A DNA stretch of 64,000 bases from Varibaculum timonense_A (GCF_027694345.1 NZ_JAQEVU010000001.1:248001-312000); one strand, 5' to 3'. Positions 16,385 through 24,614 are shown, numbered from the stretch's first letter. Made by a program: numbers and translations. The notes: a model not told the origin generated them from the sequence alone.

Positions 16385-16462
16385 GGAGTAGGTATCGATC
16401 CTTCGATTACTCGCGCTACGTATAAGGCGGTTATTAGCGCCCTCAACCGCGCGGAACGCTAG
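16385..16462 (+). pseudogene. orphan duplicate of the leuA 3' end
   Basis: Twenty-five codons plus stop encode exactly the same C-terminus as leuA (ending in ISALNRAER). At the DNA level 10 of 25 codons differ, all synonymously, from the copy at 15411-15488. No start codon or remaining leuA sequence lies upstream. Homology continues past the stop into the 23-nt repeats. Synonymous-only divergence means this fragment was once the end of a functional leuA. Confidence 0.85.
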
Positions 16463-16465
16463 GAT

Positions 16466-16535
16466 GTCTGCAAAACCTGCGCTAGAACGTCTGCAAAAAG
16501 TGCGCTAGGGCGTCTGCAAAAAGTGCGCTAGAGCT
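16466..16535 (+). repeat. 23-nt direct repeats, right cluster (3 units)
   Basis: TCTGCAAA cores start at 16467, 16490 and 16513 (23-nt period) with GCGCTAG blocks. The cluster matches the one at 15492-15557 and, like it, follows the leuA stop codon directly. The last unit ends about 11 nt before the -10 box of the ATPase gene, so it occupies that promoter's -35 region. Confidence 0.85.
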
Positions 16536-16545
16536 TTTGAACTGC

Positions 16546-16551
16546 TATAAT
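16546..16551 (+). promoter_or_regulatory. -10 box of a leaderless promoter for the ATPase gene
   Basis: A perfect TATAAT, 6 nt before the GTG at 16558. There is no Shine-Dalgarno sequence. The upstream -35 zone is filled by a 23-nt repeat unit, which could serve as an operator. Confidence 0.65.
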
Positions 16552-16557
16552 AAGCAT

Positions 16558-17862
16558 GTGGATACCGAAGCAATAGTGGGTAGACCCTATCTACCCCGAA
16601 TGATTGATAGCGCCTTGCAAGAAATCCTGCACGGGGTAGGCGCCGTTATAATCGAGGGTCCTCGTGGGTGCGGAAAAACTATGAGCGCCCTAAATGCGGC
16701 TAACTCTTATATCTTTTTAGATACTCCCCACGCAAAAGAAATCTTTGATTTTCAACCTGAATTACTTCTTCGTGGTGATACCCCCCGACTGTTAGATGAA
16801 TGGCAGGTTATCCCCGAAAGCTGGAATCTAGTTCGCCGCGAGGTAGACGGCAGGGCGGAGCGCGGACGTTTCATTTTGACCGGATCCGCCCTCCCAGCTG
16901 ATGACATTACCAGACATACTGGGGCGGGACGCTTCTTGCGTCTTACCCAGCAAACCATGACTACCTGTGAAAAAGACCAAGTTCTGGGCAAGGGTAGCTC
17001 AATGCCATCTATATCCCTACGCAACTTATTTGCGGGGGAATTCCCTGACCTTTTCCCTGGTCAAGATGACCCCACCTCGGCAATCAATCTGCTATGCCGC
17101 CCGGGATTCCCCGATATGCTCTATGATGACTTTTCGCTTTCTTCCCGCCGTATCAGTGCATATATTGATGAGGTAACCCGCCTAGATTTGTCTCGCCTCG
17201 CCGAGATTCGGCATTCTCCGCAAGTGATCAAGGCAGTCCTACAGTCGGTAGCGCGCAGCGTGATTAGTGAGTTAACGATAGACACGATTCGCCGCGACAT
17301 CATGCGACTAGCAGCAGAAATCCAAAATAGAACCATTTCTAACTATCTGGAACTACTAGGGAGGATTTTTGTAGTTCAAGAGATTCCTGCCTGGTTGCCG
17401 CAGCTACGTACGAGAGCAAGGCTGCGTACGGCCAGTAAATATCATCTAGCTGATCCAGCTATGGCGGTTAATCTTCTGGGAACTACGCCTACTCAGCTAG
17501 CCTATGACCCGAAAACTCTCGGCTTGATATTAGAAAGCGCCGTTCTCCATGATCTACATACCCTGATTAGCTTTTTAGGAGGTAGGCTCTATCACTACCG
17601 CGATAGCTCCGGTCGGGAAATCGATGGAATTGTTACTCTTCCTGATGGGCGCTGGGCAGGTATCGAAGTCAAACTAGGAACCGCCAAAATCTCTCAAGCA
17701 GGGCAAAAACTGCAAGAAATCGTGAATACGCTCGATTTAGAGGTGATGAAGAAACCTTCGTTCCTGGCAGTAGTTACTCTGGCTGGACCGATAGCTAAGC
17801 TCACGAAGCTGGAAAATGACGTTCCTACCTTTACATTTCCAATTCAAGCTTTGGGCGTTTAA
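16558..17862 (+). CDS. AAA ATPase with DUF4143 C-terminal domain
   Basis: A 434-residue protein of the widespread AAA_14/DUF4143 family, whose biological role is unknown. The ATPase part (about 1-170) has Walker A EGPRGCGKT and a Walker B-like RLLDEWQ. The DUF4143 part (about 190-430) ends in a PD-(D/E)xK-like nuclease signature: REIDGIVTLPDGRWAGIEVK. The GTG start is chosen because a TATAAT lies 6 nt upstream; a TTG 21 nt earlier falls in front of that box. It stands alone between two repeat clusters, direct repeats upstream and inverted copies downstream. Family members often sit in accessory regions, which fits this patch. Confidence 0.85.
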   Translation: MDTEAIVGRPYLPRMIDSALQEILHGVGAVIIEGPRGCGKTMSALNAANSYIFLDTPHAKEIFDFQPELLLRGDTPRLLDEWQVIPESWNLVRREVDGRAERGRFILTGSALPADDITRHTGAGRFLRLTQQTMTTCEKDQVLGKGSSMPSISLRNLFAGEFPDLFPGQDDPTSAINLLCRPGFPDMLYDDFSLSSRRISAYIDEVTRLDLSRLAEIRHSPQVIKAVLQSVARSVISELTIDTIRRDIMRLAAEIQNRTISNYLELLGRIFVVQEIPAWLPQLRTRARLRTASKYHLADPAMAVNLLGTTPTQLAYDPKTLGLILESAVLHDLHTLISFLGGRLYHYRDSSGREIDGIVTLPDGRWAGIEVKLGTAKISQAGQKLQEIVNTLDLEVMKKPSFLAVVTLAGPIAKLTKLENDVPTFTFPIQALGV

Positions 17863-17886
17863 AACTTGCTGAAGTGCATTTATAAT

Positions 17887-17931
17887 GCTCTAGCAATCGT
17901 TTTGCAGGGGTTCTAGCAATCGTTTTGCAGG
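17887..17931 (-). repeat. 23-nt repeats, inverted cluster (2 units)
   Basis: Two tandem units of CTAGCAATCGTTTTGCAGG with a 23-nt period (TTTTGCAG at 17900 and 17923). The reverse complement, TGCAAAACGATTGCTAGAAC, matches the forward units over about 17 of 23 positions with the same period. It lies between the ATPase stop and recO. Confidence 0.75.
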
Positions 17932-18030
17932 ATTTGGGTGGCTGCGGATATTCGCATTTGCGGAGGAGAGCGCTAGTAGTCACCCCAAGCCCCTGTGAAC
18001 TATATGAGCTGACCTAGCAACTAGATATGA

Positions 18031-18036
18031 GATAAT
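18031..18036 (+). promoter_or_regulatory. -10 box of a leaderless recO promoter
   Basis: GATAAT ends 6 nt before the GTG start of recO. CTGACC at 18009-18014 is a possible -35 with a 16-nt spacer. Confidence 0.5.
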
Positions 18037-18042
18037 GAGCGG

Positions 18043-18774
18043 GTGCTGCGAACCTATACCGACCAGGCGATAGTCCTGAGAACCACCAAACTAGGGGAAG
18101 CAGACATAATCTTGACCTTGCTCACCCTCGAGCATGGGCAGGTACGAGCGGTAGCCAAAGGACTGCGCCGCACCTCCTCAAAATTTGGGGCGCGCCTGAG
18201 CCCCTTCAACCGGGTAAAACTGCAGCTACACTCCGGGCGTAATCTGGACACGGTTACTCAGGCTACTTCGCTCAGCCTCAATGCCCCGGCAATCGCCTGC
18301 GACTATGAACGGTACCTCTCGGGGCAAGTAATGCTAGAAACCGCCGAGAAGCTTTCCGAGGGCGAGGCTTCGCGCAGTCAATACCGGCTGCTAGCTGGCG
18401 CAATACCCGCTTTAGCAAACCGGGCGCACCGCCCCGGCATGGTGCTATCCTCCTACCTATTGCGTACCCTAACCATTGCCGGATGGGCGCCGGCTTTAGA
18501 CCAATGCGCGCTCTGTGGGGCTGATGGCCCCTTTAAAGTTTTTTCCGCACCTGCCGGTGGGGTAGTTTGCGAAAACTGTCAGTTAAGCGGAGGCACCCGC
18601 ATCTCTAAACCAGTAACCGACCTGCTCGCCGTACTGCTGGCGGGACAGTGGCCGCAGGTATACCAGGCGGATCCGCTAACTCAGGGGATAGCAGAAGAAG
18701 TGGTCACCGCCTATACCGAATGGGTGTTAGAGCGAAAGCTAAAATCCCTGTCCGTTATGGCACGCAAGGCATAA
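18043..18774 (+). CDS. recO: DNA repair protein RecO
   Basis: RecO loads RecA with RecR and anneals complementary strands in RecF-pathway recombination. The 243-residue protein has the N-terminal OB fold (about 1-80, TDQAIVLRTTKLGEADIILT and AVAKGLRRTSSKFGARL) and the helical C-terminal domain with a four-cysteine zinc site, CALCGADGPF plus VVCENC. The length is normal. The start is GTG with a -10 box 6 nt upstream. uppS follows after 7 nt, a common actinobacterial pairing. Confidence 0.95.
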   Translation: MLRTYTDQAIVLRTTKLGEADIILTLLTLEHGQVRAVAKGLRRTSSKFGARLSPFNRVKLQLHSGRNLDTVTQATSLSLNAPAIACDYERYLSGQVMLETAEKLSEGEASRSQYRLLAGAIPALANRAHRPGMVLSSYLLRTLTIAGWAPALDQCALCGADGPFKVFSAPAGGVVCENCQLSGGTRISKPVTDLLAVLLAGQWPQVYQADPLTQGIAEEVVTAYTEWVLERKLKSLSVMARKA

Positions 18775-18775
18775 T
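18770..18775 (+). promoter_or_regulatory. possible -10 box for leaderless uppS
   Basis: CATAAT overlaps the recO stop codon and ends 6 nt before the ATG of uppS. There is no Shine-Dalgarno sequence in this 7-nt gap, so either leaderless transcription or read-through from recO must serve uppS. Confidence 0.35.
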
Positions 18776-18781
18776 AAGAAT

Positions 18782-19564
18782 ATGAGCGATAAAGACTTCG
18801 TAGCCACCGTTCCCCCCGGGCAAGGTAGCCCTATGCCCCCATTATCGTCAGTTCCCTCCCACGTGGCGCTAATCATGGACGGCAACGGCCGCTGGGCTAA
18901 CCAGCAGGGATTGCCGCGCACGGCAGGGCACCAGGCCGGGGAATTGTCGCTCATGGACACCCTGGCCGGGGCAGTAGAGGCCGGGGTAAAATTGGTGAGT
19001 GTCTATGCTTTTTCCACTGAAAACTGGAAACGTTCCCCGGCGGAAGTGCGTTTCCTGATGGGGTATTCGCGGGATGTGATTCGCCGCCGCTCCCATGAAC
19101 TAAACGACTGGAACGTGCGCATAGTTTGGTCGGGGCGGCGCGGTCGGCTATGGAAATCGGTTATCAAGGAGCTAGAAGCGGCCGCCGAACTGACCCAAAA
19201 TAACACCGGCATGGTGTTCAATATGTGTATTAACTATGGAGGGCGCGCGGAACTGGTTGATGCGGCTCGCGCGGTTGCCCGGCGGGTGGCGTCTGGGGAA
19301 ATCAGCGAAAACCATATCCGCGAGGACACCTTGGCACGAGAAATGTACTTAGGGGGAATGCCGGATGTGGATTTGCTGATTCGCACCTCCGGGGAACAAC
19401 GCCTTTCTAACTTTTTACTGTGGCAATGTGCCTATGCGGAGCTTAGTTTCGTTCCCGAGATGTGGCCAGAGTTTAAACGCGAACATCTCTGGCGGGAACT
19501 AGCCGCATTTGGAGGACGCAATCGGCGTTTTGGGGGTGCGAAAGACCAACCTTGCTCGGCTTAA
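18782..19564 (+). CDS. uppS: isoprenyl transferase (polyprenyl diphosphate synthase)
   Basis: A cis-prenyltransferase that makes the polyprenyl diphosphate carrier lipid for cell-wall precursors. The 260-residue protein carries the family signatures HVALIMDGNGRWANQQG (catalytic Asp in MDGNGRWA), VYAFSTENWKRSPAEV and PDVDLLIRTSGEQRLSNFLL. Actinobacteria often have two such enzymes (short Z-farnesyl and long decaprenyl types), and the product length cannot be told by eye. It follows recO by 7 nt on the same strand. Confidence 0.95.
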   Translation: MSDKDFVATVPPGQGSPMPPLSSVPSHVALIMDGNGRWANQQGLPRTAGHQAGELSLMDTLAGAVEAGVKLVSVYAFSTENWKRSPAEVRFLMGYSRDVIRRRSHELNDWNVRIVWSGRRGRLWKSVIKELEAAAELTQNNTGMVFNMCINYGGRAELVDAARAVARRVASGEISENHIREDTLAREMYLGGMPDVDLLIRTSGEQRLSNFLLWQCAYAELSFVPEMWPEFKREHLWRELAAFGGRNRRFGGAKDQPCSA

Positions 19565-19663
19565 GTTTGCCTGCGTCCTCGTAAAAATAGGGGCGTTAAA
19601 CCCCGGTAAATCCTAAACCGGTTCGCAGTTCGGGTCTGAGAACGTAGAAAATACAGTCTATCC

Positions 19664-20887
19664 CTAATCCCAGAGGGGATGGGCAAACAGACCGCTGCCC
19701 AGTTTCGGTTCAAACCAAGTGGATTTAGGGGGCATGATTTTCCCCGCGTCAGCCACCTCCATTACTTGGTTAATCTGGGTAGGGTACATGTAGAACGCGC
19801 AGGCAGCACCCTTATCTACCGCTGCTTTAAGCTCGCTGTCCCCACGAATCCCGCCTACGAACTCGATACGTTCACTGGTGCGCGGATTGGTAATTCCCAG
19901 CAGGGGAGCAAGTACCTGTTCCTGCAGCAAAGACACATCTAAAGAATCAGGCAGCTCTTTACCGGCTAAAACCTGGGGACGGAAGCGGCAGGCATACCAT
20001 TTGCCGCCGAGATACATACTGAAAGCACCAGCATTTTCCGGGGCAGCAAACTCGCCTAGTTCACTTAGCGCTACTACCTGCGATAAGTCTTTCAAAAACT
20101 GTTCGGGGGTGGTATCTCCCCAATCAAGCACCAGCCGGTTATAGGGCAGACATCGCAGGTCGTGGTCGGGAACCGCGACCGCTAGGAATTCATTCCAGGG
20201 GGCATCTGCGCGCCGGGGGCGAGAAAGTCCCACTTTGGCCGCGGAAGCCGAGCGGTGATGTCCATCGGCAATATAAAAATAGTCCAATGATTCAAAGATG
20301 CCGCTAGCTAAAGAAGTGTCTTCCGGCGAGAGCGGCCATAGCTCATGGACAGTGCCCTCCAAAGTTTCTCCTTTGAGCAGTGGCTGGTCTTGAGTTACCC
20401 GCGCGGTGAGGGCGTCTATTTCTTCACGGGCGCGATAGGTGAGAAATACCGGTTCAGTATGGGCATTCACCCGGTCAAAATGTTTAATCCGGTCGGCTTC
20501 CTTAATCGCTAAAGTCTTCTCGTGCCGTTTAATAGTGCCGTCTTGATAATCGCCAACCTGGGCACATCCTACGATTCCTACCTGGGCTCTTCCTCGCCAA
20601 GTCTCCCGGTAAAGATATAGGCAAGGGCGGTCTTCGCGAACCAGCACGCCCCGGTCAATAAAACCTGTCAGATTAGCGGCTGCCTGCTCATGCACTTGGT
20701 CAGCGTGTTGATCCACACTGAGGGGCAAATCAATTTCCGCGCGCGTGATATGTAGATAAGAGTTCGGGTCTTTGCCCTGCGCGCTAGCTTCCTCACGGTT
20801 CATAACGTCATAGGGCAGTGCCACTACTCGCGGAGCAGCCTCACTAGTGGGACGCAGCGCACGGAAAGGACGCAACTTCGGCATCAT
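19664..20887 (-). CDS. DUF1015 family protein
   Basis: A 407-residue member of DUF1015, a conserved family without an established activity. Typical blocks are seen: PRVVALPYDVMNREEA near the N-terminus, the central ALKIADGHHR-like element as FYIADGHHRSASAAK, and FYMYPTQINQVMEVADAG near the C-terminus. The HHR motif in the middle suggests a catalytic or metal site. The start ATG follows AAGGAG. It stands alone, convergent with uppS and divergent from miaB. Confidence 0.9.
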   Translation of the reverse strand: MMPKLRPFRALRPTSEAAPRVVALPYDVMNREEASAQGKDPNSYLHITRAEIDLPLSVDQHADQVHEQAAANLTGFIDRGVLVREDRPCLYLYRETWRGRAQVGIVGCAQVGDYQDGTIKRHEKTLAIKEADRIKHFDRVNAHTEPVFLTYRAREEIDALTARVTQDQPLLKGETLEGTVHELWPLSPEDTSLASGIFESLDYFYIADGHHRSASAAKVGLSRPRRADAPWNEFLAVAVPDHDLRCLPYNRLVLDWGDTTPEQFLKDLSQVVALSELGEFAAPENAGAFSMYLGGKWYACRFRPQVLAGKELPDSLDVSLLQEQVLAPLLGITNPRTSERIEFVGGIRGDSELKAAVDKGAACAFYMYPTQINQVMEVADAGKIMPPKSTWFEPKLGSGLFAHPLWD

Positions 20888-21027
20888 AATCTCCTTAAAG
20901 CTATTATCTCTATCTTCACCCTAGCGGCTCTGCTGGAACTCCTAACGGAAACGCCGCCTATTAGAATCTTGCATTATTTCACAATAGTTTTCTCCTAAGA
21001 CGCAACTGACTATTATACTTAAGCGCG

Positions 21028-22542
21028 ATGACAAGCAACGATAAAATGCCTCGCACCTATCATGTGCGTACCCTGGGCTGCCAGATGAATGAGCATGACT
21101 CCGAACGGATGGCAGGGCTGCTAGAAGCTGACGGCTTGATACCGGTGGAATTGGTGCCCAAAGCAGCCGCGCGCGCCACCAATGCCGGGGACGGCGGCGC
21201 TGATGTGGTAGTAATCAACACCTGCTCGGTGCGGGAAGCTGCAGCTAACCGCCTCTTCGGGAACCTGGGGCAACTGGCCAGCGTGAAGCGGGAACGCCCC
21301 GGAATGCAAATCGCAGTGGGAGGTTGCTTAGCGCAGCAGATGCGCGAAAAAATCATTGAAAAAGCCCCCTATGTGGACGCGGTGTTCGGCACCCACAATA
21401 TAGATGTGCTCCCCGCATTACTTAGGCGGGCACGGCACAATCACCGCGCTGAAGTAGAAATCGCAGAGTCGCTGCAAGTTTTCCCGTCCACTTTGCCCAC
21501 CAGGCGAGAATCCTCCTATTCCGCTTGGGTGTCAATCGCGGTCGGCTGCAATAATACCTGTACGTTTTGTATTGTGCCCTCCCTGCGGGGACGGGAACGT
21601 GATCGCCGACCTGGGGAGGTGCTCGCGGAAGTAGAAGCCGTGGTTTCTCAAGGCGCGATTGAAGTGACTTTGCTCGGGCAGAACGTCAATTCTTATGGCG
21701 CGGGATTTGGGGATCGCGGAGCGTTCGCCAAGCTGCTGCGTGCCTGCGGAAATATCGAGGATTTAGAGCGGGTACGCTTCACCTCCCCTCATCCGGCAGC
21801 TTTTAGTGACGACGTGATTTGGGCAATGGCGGAAACTGAAAACGTAATGCCCACCTTGCATATGCCACTCCAATCGGGCTCTGATACTATTTTGCGCGCG
21901 ATGCGCCGCTCCTACCGGCAAAAACGTTTCCTGGGGATACTGGATAAAGTTCGGGACGCTATGCCCGAGGCCGCGATTTCCACCGATATTATCGTAGGCT
22001 TCCCCGGAGAAACCGAGGAAGATTTCCAGCAGACTCTAGAGGTAGTAGCGCAGGCTCGTTTTGCCTCTGCTTTTACCTTCCTGTATTCGCCGCGTCCTGG
22101 CACTCCGGCGGCTGACCGAGAAGATCAAGTACCTCACCAGGTGAAACTGGAACGTTACAACCGGTTGATTGCGCTGCAAGACCAGATTTGTTTGGAAGAA
22201 AACCAGAAACTTGTAGGCAGCCAAGTTGAGGTATTAGTTTCCGAGGGCGAGGGGCGAAAAGATCAAGAAACTCACCGGGTATCTGGTCGCGCCCGAGATG
22301 GACGCCTAGTCCACGTAGCATTACCTTCCGGACAAAAAATGCCGCGACCAGGAGATATGGTGACGGCTACTGTCACTCATGGCGCTCCCCATAACTTACT
22401 TGCAGATTCTGCCTTGGAGGGAGGATTATTCTCGGTGCGCCCCACCAGAGCCGGGGATGCTTGGCAGGCGCGTCAGAGTAAACAGGAAGAATACTCCCAG
22501 CAGGTTTCACTGGGACTTCCCACCATTCGTCCTCGCGGATAG
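21028..22542 (+). CDS. miaB: tRNA-2-methylthio-N6-dimethylallyladenosine synthase
   Basis: MiaB is a radical-SAM methylthiotransferase that modifies position 37 of tRNAs after MiaA has added the dimethylallyl group. Three domains are visible: UPF0004 (about 10-140, TLGCQMNEHDSERMAGLLEA), the radical SAM core with the CxxxCxxC cluster site CNNTCTFC (about 175), and a C-terminal TRAM domain (about 400-465). It has about 504 residues and a 40-residue tail after TRAM, as in other actinobacteria. A TATACT box lies 8 nt before the ATG and no Shine-Dalgarno is visible. miaA follows 8 nt downstream, forming a functional pair. Confidence 0.96.
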   Translation: MTSNDKMPRTYHVRTLGCQMNEHDSERMAGLLEADGLIPVELVPKAAARATNAGDGGADVVVINTCSVREAAANRLFGNLGQLASVKRERPGMQIAVGGCLAQQMREKIIEKAPYVDAVFGTHNIDVLPALLRRARHNHRAEVEIAESLQVFPSTLPTRRESSYSAWVSIAVGCNNTCTFCIVPSLRGRERDRRPGEVLAEVEAVVSQGAIEVTLLGQNVNSYGAGFGDRGAFAKLLRACGNIEDLERVRFTSPHPAAFSDDVIWAMAETENVMPTLHMPLQSGSDTILRAMRRSYRQKRFLGILDKVRDAMPEAAISTDIIVGFPGETEEDFQQTLEVVAQARFASAFTFLYSPRPGTPAADREDQVPHQVKLERYNRLIALQDQICLEENQKLVGSQVEVLVSEGEGRKDQETHRVSGRARDGRLVHVALPSGQKMPRPGDMVTATVTHGAPHNLLADSALEGGLFSVRPTRAGDAWQARQSKQEEYSQQVSLGLPTIRPRG

Positions 22543-22550
22543 GTAGCCTA

Positions 22551-23495
22551 ATGGATTCCTCCAAGCTTCCTCTCCTAGCGGTAGTCGGGCTAACTGCCAG
22601 CGGTAAATCTGGTTTTTCCCTGCAATTAGCTGCGGCGTTGGGGGAGAAAGGAATCACTTGCGAGATTATTTCGGCTGATGCCTTCCAGCTATATCGCGGT
22701 ATGGATATCGGAACCGCGAAGATTCCGGTAGATGAACGCCGGGGAATCCCACATCACTTGTTAGATGTTTTACAGCTAGACGAAAAAGCGTCAGTAGCAG
22801 ACTATCAGCGCAGTTGTCGCCAAATTATTGAGCGAATTCGCGCACGCAAAGCGCTACCGATACTGGTAGGGGGGAGCGGACTATATGTACGCGCTGTCCT
22901 TGACAAAATTGAGTTTCCCGGAACTGATAGCGCTATTAGAGCTCAGCTGGAAGCGCAGACCGCGCAACTGGGGATAGAGAAAATGCATCAACGCCTCGCA
23001 GAAGTTGATCCGCAGTCCGCAGCCAGAATCGTGCCGGCTAATGAACGCCGGGTCATTCGCGCCCTGGAGGTCTATGAGCTAACCGGCAGGAAATTCTCTG
23101 CCACTATGCCACGGCGGGAATACTTCCAACCTGCTTTGCAATTGGGAATCTCCTGGCCACTTCCCGTACTTGATGAGCGCATAGCCCAACGCACCACCCA
23201 AATGCTGGCGCAAGGATTTATCGCGGAAGTCGCGGAGCTAGAAAAACAGGGGCTGGCAGATACTCCCACTGCTTGCCGCGCCACCGGCTACCAGGCGGTT
23301 ATGGATTTGCTAGCCGGAAAAATCACTCGCGACGAGGCTGCAGAGCAAATAGCGCTGCAAACTCGGCAATTAGCACGCAAACAGCGTAAATGGTTCCGCA
23401 AAGACCCGCGAATCCATTGGTTAGACGGCGAAGCCGGCACATCCGCCAACGTCAAACAAGCCCTAACTCTACTCGGAATCAACGAAGAGCAATAA
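22551..23495 (+). CDS. miaA: tRNA dimethylallyltransferase
   Basis: MiaA transfers a dimethylallyl group to A37 of tRNAs that read UNN codons, making the substrate for MiaB. The 314-residue protein has the P-loop GLTASGKSGFSL near residue 12, then the catalytic and substrate region ISADAFQLYRGMDIGTAK, VGGSGLYVRAVLD, and the C-terminal TRQLARKQRKWFRKD. The length is normal. After its stop there is a 1.4-kb stretch without genes. Confidence 0.96.
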   Translation: MDSSKLPLLAVVGLTASGKSGFSLQLAAALGEKGITCEIISADAFQLYRGMDIGTAKIPVDERRGIPHHLLDVLQLDEKASVADYQRSCRQIIERIRARKALPILVGGSGLYVRAVLDKIEFPGTDSAIRAQLEAQTAQLGIEKMHQRLAEVDPQSAARIVPANERRVIRALEVYELTGRKFSATMPRREYFQPALQLGISWPLPVLDERIAQRTTQMLAQGFIAEVAELEKQGLADTPTACRATGYQAVMDLLAGKITRDEAAEQIALQTRQLARKQRKWFRKDPRIHWLDGEAGTSANVKQALTLLGINEEQ

Positions 23496-23535
23496 ACTGC
23501 CTAGAATTCCGGTTTGACTAGGTTAATGCAGGTAA

Positions 23536-23706
23536 GAGCGCGGAAAACTTTTTTCCTCCTGCCCAAAATCCGTATTTGCCCGCGGCAAATACAAATTTTG
23601 GACATAAAGCCCGAAAAATAATTCTGATTTATAACCGGGTATCCGAAAGCTAAAAATGTGATGGTAAGCGTGTCTAGCCTGCTCGGATAAAAACTTTTCC
23701 GCGCTC
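23536..23706 (+). repeat. structured repeat element E1
   Basis: The outer arms GAGCGCGGAAAA (23536-23547) and TTTTCCGCGCTC (23695-23706) are perfect complements. Inside the 5' arm is the conserved block TTTTCCTCCTGCCCAA; before the 3' arm is GCTCGGATAAAA. An internal hairpin, CCAAAAT..GTATTTGCC / GGCAAATAC..ATTTTGG (23563-23601), is strong. The 3' half is about 75% similar to the reverse complement of E5. Confidence 0.75.
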
Positions 23707-23783
23707 CTTGAAACCGTTTCAGGAAGTCGCAGTACATCAGTTGTATTGCTTTTCTTGTGGCGGTAGAACGGTGTGTCTAACGC

Positions 23784-23884
23784 GGGGGCGAGAGGAAAAA
23801 CCTCGCCCCGCACCGACAATTTCCAGGCATATGTGCAGGCAGCAAGAACTATATAAGCAACGTTTTCACCCTCCACAGACAAAA
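23784..23884 (+). repeat. ~100-bp direct repeat, copy A
   Basis: Starts with a GC-rich hairpin (GGGGCGAG ... CTCGCCCC), then ...AGGCATATGTGCAGGCA... and ends in AACGTTTTCACCCTCCACAG ACAAAA. It is about 80-85% identical to 24107-24205. Read in reverse, its GC-rich end resembles the 5' end of element E3. Confidence 0.75.
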
Positions 23885-24106
23885 ACACCCTCCCAATATC
23901 GCCAAACCACCCCCAAAGCGACCACATTTCCCATCTCGGGAGGGTGAAACTGTATCGGGAGGGCGATAATGTCTCGAAATTGGGTGCGACCGGTAAAAGA
24001 TATGAGAGGGACAGACTACTTAGGGAGAACGGGGAGCGGTTTTATGTCGAGGGGAAGGCTTCGGGTGTTAAACCCGTGAAGATGCCAGAGTATTTTTACG
24101 GATTTC

Positions 24107-24205
24107 GGGGCGCGAGGAAAATCTTGCCCCGCATCGACATTTTTCAGGCATATGTGCAGGCAAGTAGAACCACCTAAGTAACGTTTTCACCCTCCACAGA
24201 CAAAA
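24107..24205 (+). repeat. ~100-bp direct repeat, copy B
   Basis: The partner of the copy at 23784-23884, sharing GAGGAAAA, the CAGGCATATGTGCAGGCA block and the terminal ACGTTTTCACCCTCCACAGA. The GC-rich hairpin at its start differs in sequence but still pairs (CGGGGC with GCCCCG). Confidence 0.75.
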
Positions 24206-24272
24206 CCCCGCCAACATGCAGAATGAATTAGTTGTATTGCTTTTCTCGCAACGAAGAAACAGCCTAGTGGCT

Positions 24273-24307
24273 GAGCGCGGAAAACTTTTTTCCTCCTGCC
24301 CAAAATC
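24273..24307 (+). repeat. truncated structured repeat E2 (5' end only)
   Basis: Thirty-five bases identical to the start of E1 (23536-23570), then abruptly replaced by element E3. No 3' half is found, which indicates truncation by E3 or by a deletion. Confidence 0.75.
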
Positions 24308-24310
24308 GTG

Positions 24311-24416
24311 CGCGGGGGCGAGGTTTTTCCTCCCGCCCAAGAATTCGAAAAACGTGGCGACGTTTTCCGAATTCTTATGCCCACCGCGCCCACTCGGATA
24401 AAACCTCGCCCCCTCG
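24311..24416 (+). repeat. structured repeat element E3
   Basis: The outer arms GGGGGCGAGGTTTT (24314-24327) and AAAACCTCGCCCCC (24400-24413) are perfect complements. The core hairpin AAGAATTCG..AAACGT / ACGTTTT..CGAATTCTT spans 24339-24376. The core of about 72 nt differs at only three positions from E4 at 39.3 kb, yet the outer arms are different in sequence and still pair. Confidence 0.85.
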
Positions 24417-24498
24417 TTTAAGGATCTTGAATCGCGACAGGCCGGGAAATTGGAGTTTTCGAGGAACAGACAGTGGTAAGTAGCTGCGAGCCTTGCAT

Positions 24499-24614
24499 GC
24501 GGGGGATAGTTTTATCCGAGCAGGCTTCACCCACTTGACATCATATTATTGGCTTTCGGATACGCGGTTAATTATCAGAATTGTTTATTGGTAGGCGGAA
24601 TAACTATTACCCGC
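24499..24614 (-). repeat. structured repeat element E5, reverse orientation
   Basis: Read on the minus strand it has the 3' block GCCTGCTCGGATAAAA and a body about 75% similar to the 3' half of E1 (both contain GTATCCGAAAGC). The outer arms GCGGGGGATAGTTTT (24499-24513) and 24600-24614 pair at about 12 of 15 positions. Confidence 0.65.

Noticed and set aside
15411..16462. Assembly error duplicating leuA
   Set aside because: The copies differ at 10 of 25 codons, all synonymous, which an assembly duplicate would not show.
15492..17931. Possible CRISPR array
   Set aside because: The 23-nt units are tandem, degenerate and without unique spacers, in groups of two or three, and no cas gene is present.
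23523..23927. 134-codon open frame and several shorter ones at 23.5-24.4 kb
   Set aside because: They run through repeat elements and hairpins, have no ribosome binding sites and no recognisable domain; the repetitive DNA accounts for them.
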